Positions 13,638 to 14,449 of a stretch of 14,449 bases of DNA are shown one piece after another (the first letter of the stretch is position 1; each line of letters begins with the position of its first letter). This stretch comes from Acidimicrobiia bacterium (GTDB lineage Bacteria > Actinomycetota > Acidimicrobiia > Acidimicrobiales > Ilumatobacteraceae): positions 1 through 14,449 of the forward strand of contig JACDGA010000014.1 of assembly GCA_013815505.1 (NCBI GenBank). The letters run 5' to 3'. The position numbers and the translations under genes were made by a program. The notes under the pieces were generated by a model. That model was not told the origin of the DNA, did not search any database, and saw only the letters and a list, made by a program, of their open reading frames with translations.

Positions 13638-14449
13638 ATGCCGGACACGACCGCTCGCCTGCTGGAAACGCTTTCGCTGCTGCAGTCGCGCCCTCACTGG
13701 CCCGGCTCGGCGCTCGCCGAGCGCTCCGGCGTCACCGTGCGCACCGTCCGCCGCGACGTCGAGCGGCTGCGCATGCTCGGCTACCCGATCGAGTCGACCG
13801 TCGGCAGGGACGGCGGCTACCGCCTCGGCGCCGGCGGCAGGGCAATGCCGCCGCTCATGCTCGACCGCGACGAAGCCGTCGCCGTTGCGGTCAGCCTGCG
13901 TGCCGCGGCGTCGGGGTCGGTGCCGGGCGGCGACGAGACGGCCGCTCGCGCGCTCGCCAAGATCGAACCGCTGCTGCCTCCGCCGCTCGCCCGCCAGGTG
14001 GGCGCGATCGGAGCGATGACCTCGTCACTTCCGACGACCACCGACCCGATCTCCTCCGACGTGCTCGTCACCGTGACACGGGCATGTCGCGACCGCGAGC
14101 GGCTACGCGTCCGCTACACAGACCGCGACGGTCACGTCACCGACCGCACCGTCGACCCGCATCGGGTCGTCAGCACGGGGCGACGTTGGTACCTCGTCGC
14201 CCACGACCGGGACCGCGGTGCGTGGCGAACGCTGCGGCTCGATCGCTTCGGCGACGTTCGCGCGACGGGGCACCGCGTCGAACTGCACGATCCACCCGAC
14301 GCCGTGTCATTTGTCCAGCGCGCAATCTCCGTCGAGCCCTACCGCCACCAGGTGCGCGTCGAGATGCTCGCGCCGATCGACGAGGTGCGTGTGCTCGTCC
14401 CGGCGACGACGGCGACGCTCGAAGCCACCGACGACGACACGACGATCGT
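13638..14449 (+). CDS. HTH/WYL-domain transcriptional regulator, YafY-like (3' end outside window)
   Basis: The first 270 residues of a helix-turn-helix plus WYL-domain regulator; the C-terminus runs off the window. Residues 5-66 form a winged helix: TARLLETLSLLQSRPHWPGS, SGVTVRTVRRDVERLRMLGY (30-49) as the recognition helix, and GRDGGYRLG as the wing. A linker follows, then a WYL domain with ACRDRERLRVRYTDRDG (149-165), the namesake GRRWYLVAHD (181-190, W184 Y185 L186) and RTLRLDRFGDV (197-207). WYL domains bind ligands or nucleic acid; some respond to DNA damage or single-stranded DNA. No nuclease, CRISPR or defence gene is next to it, so a local repressor or activator of the divergent DinB-VOC operon is the likely role. 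ATG 13638 is the natural start, with no Shine-Dalgarno site. Confidence 0.9.
   Translation, partial: MPDTTARLLETLSLLQSRPHWPGSALAERSGVTVRTVRRDVERLRMLGYPIESTVGRDGGYRLGAGGRAMPPLMLDRDEAVAVAVSLRAAASGSVPGGDETAARALAKIEPLLPPPLARQVGAIGAMTSSLPTTTDPISSDVLVTVTRACRDRERLRVRYTDRDGHVTDRTVDPHRVVSTGRRWYLVAHDRDRGAWRTLRLDRFGDVRATGHRVELHDPPDAVSFVQRAISVEPYRHQVRVEMLAPIDEVRVLVPATTATLEATDDDTTI

Overview
This window is GC-rich chromosomal DNA from an actinobacterium. Two putative F420-dependent luciferase-like oxidoreductases, a maleylpyruvate-isomerase/DinB protein, a DUF222-HNH (13E12-type) gene, a WYL regulator and GTG starts all fit. Acidimicrobiia (Ilumatobacter-like) is my best guess, but that is inference from gene content, with no marker gene to prove it. 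I see no rRNA, tRNA, CRISPR array, intact transposon or phage gene.

Layout, left to right. (1) 1-853 (-): 5' part of a secreted calcineurin-like phosphoesterase with a DUF5648-like front end, cut by the window edge. (2) 1072-1719 (+): TetR regulator with a promoter/operator dyad. (3) 1698-2537 (-): Rv2161c-type LLM oxidoreductase, overlapping the TetR 3' end. (4) 2627-5452 (+): a secreted SpoIID/LytB-domain protein, a four-helix membrane protein resembling the SMR family, and a class III adenylate cyclase with an N-terminal regulatory region. (5) 5485-8541 (-): a 1018-residue N-terminally anchored surface protein with a DUF4185/DUF5005-like propeller, a Pro/Thr stalk and four CshA-type repeats. 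(6) 8689-9159 (-): a DUF4118 membrane protein without a kinase. (7) 9160-9637: a strong perfect inverted repeat, a decayed gene fragment (-) with an in-frame TAG, and a small hypothetical ORF (+). (8) 9641-10567 (-): a second LLM oxidoreductase (MSMEG_2516-like). (9) 10668-11851 (-): a frameshifted DUF222-HNH gene. (10) 11925-12563 (+): maleylpyruvate-isomerase family protein. (11) 12568-13573 (-): a DinB + VOC operon, divergent from (12) 13638-end (+): a WYL regulator that probably controls it.

Most genes are single-gene transcription units in alternating orientation. Convergent neighbours overlap or lie 3-32 bases apart. Six starts (five LLM/TetR/SpoIID/DinB/MPI-type genes plus the second LLM gene) have a TAnnnT box 6-8 bases upstream, which points to leaderless transcripts. 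Three others carry clear Shine-Dalgarno sites.

Nothing here is clearly a new defence or biosynthetic system. The points most worth following up are the propeller-CshA surface protein, the two decaying genes, the perfect inverted repeat at 9169-9204 and the leaderless-start pattern.
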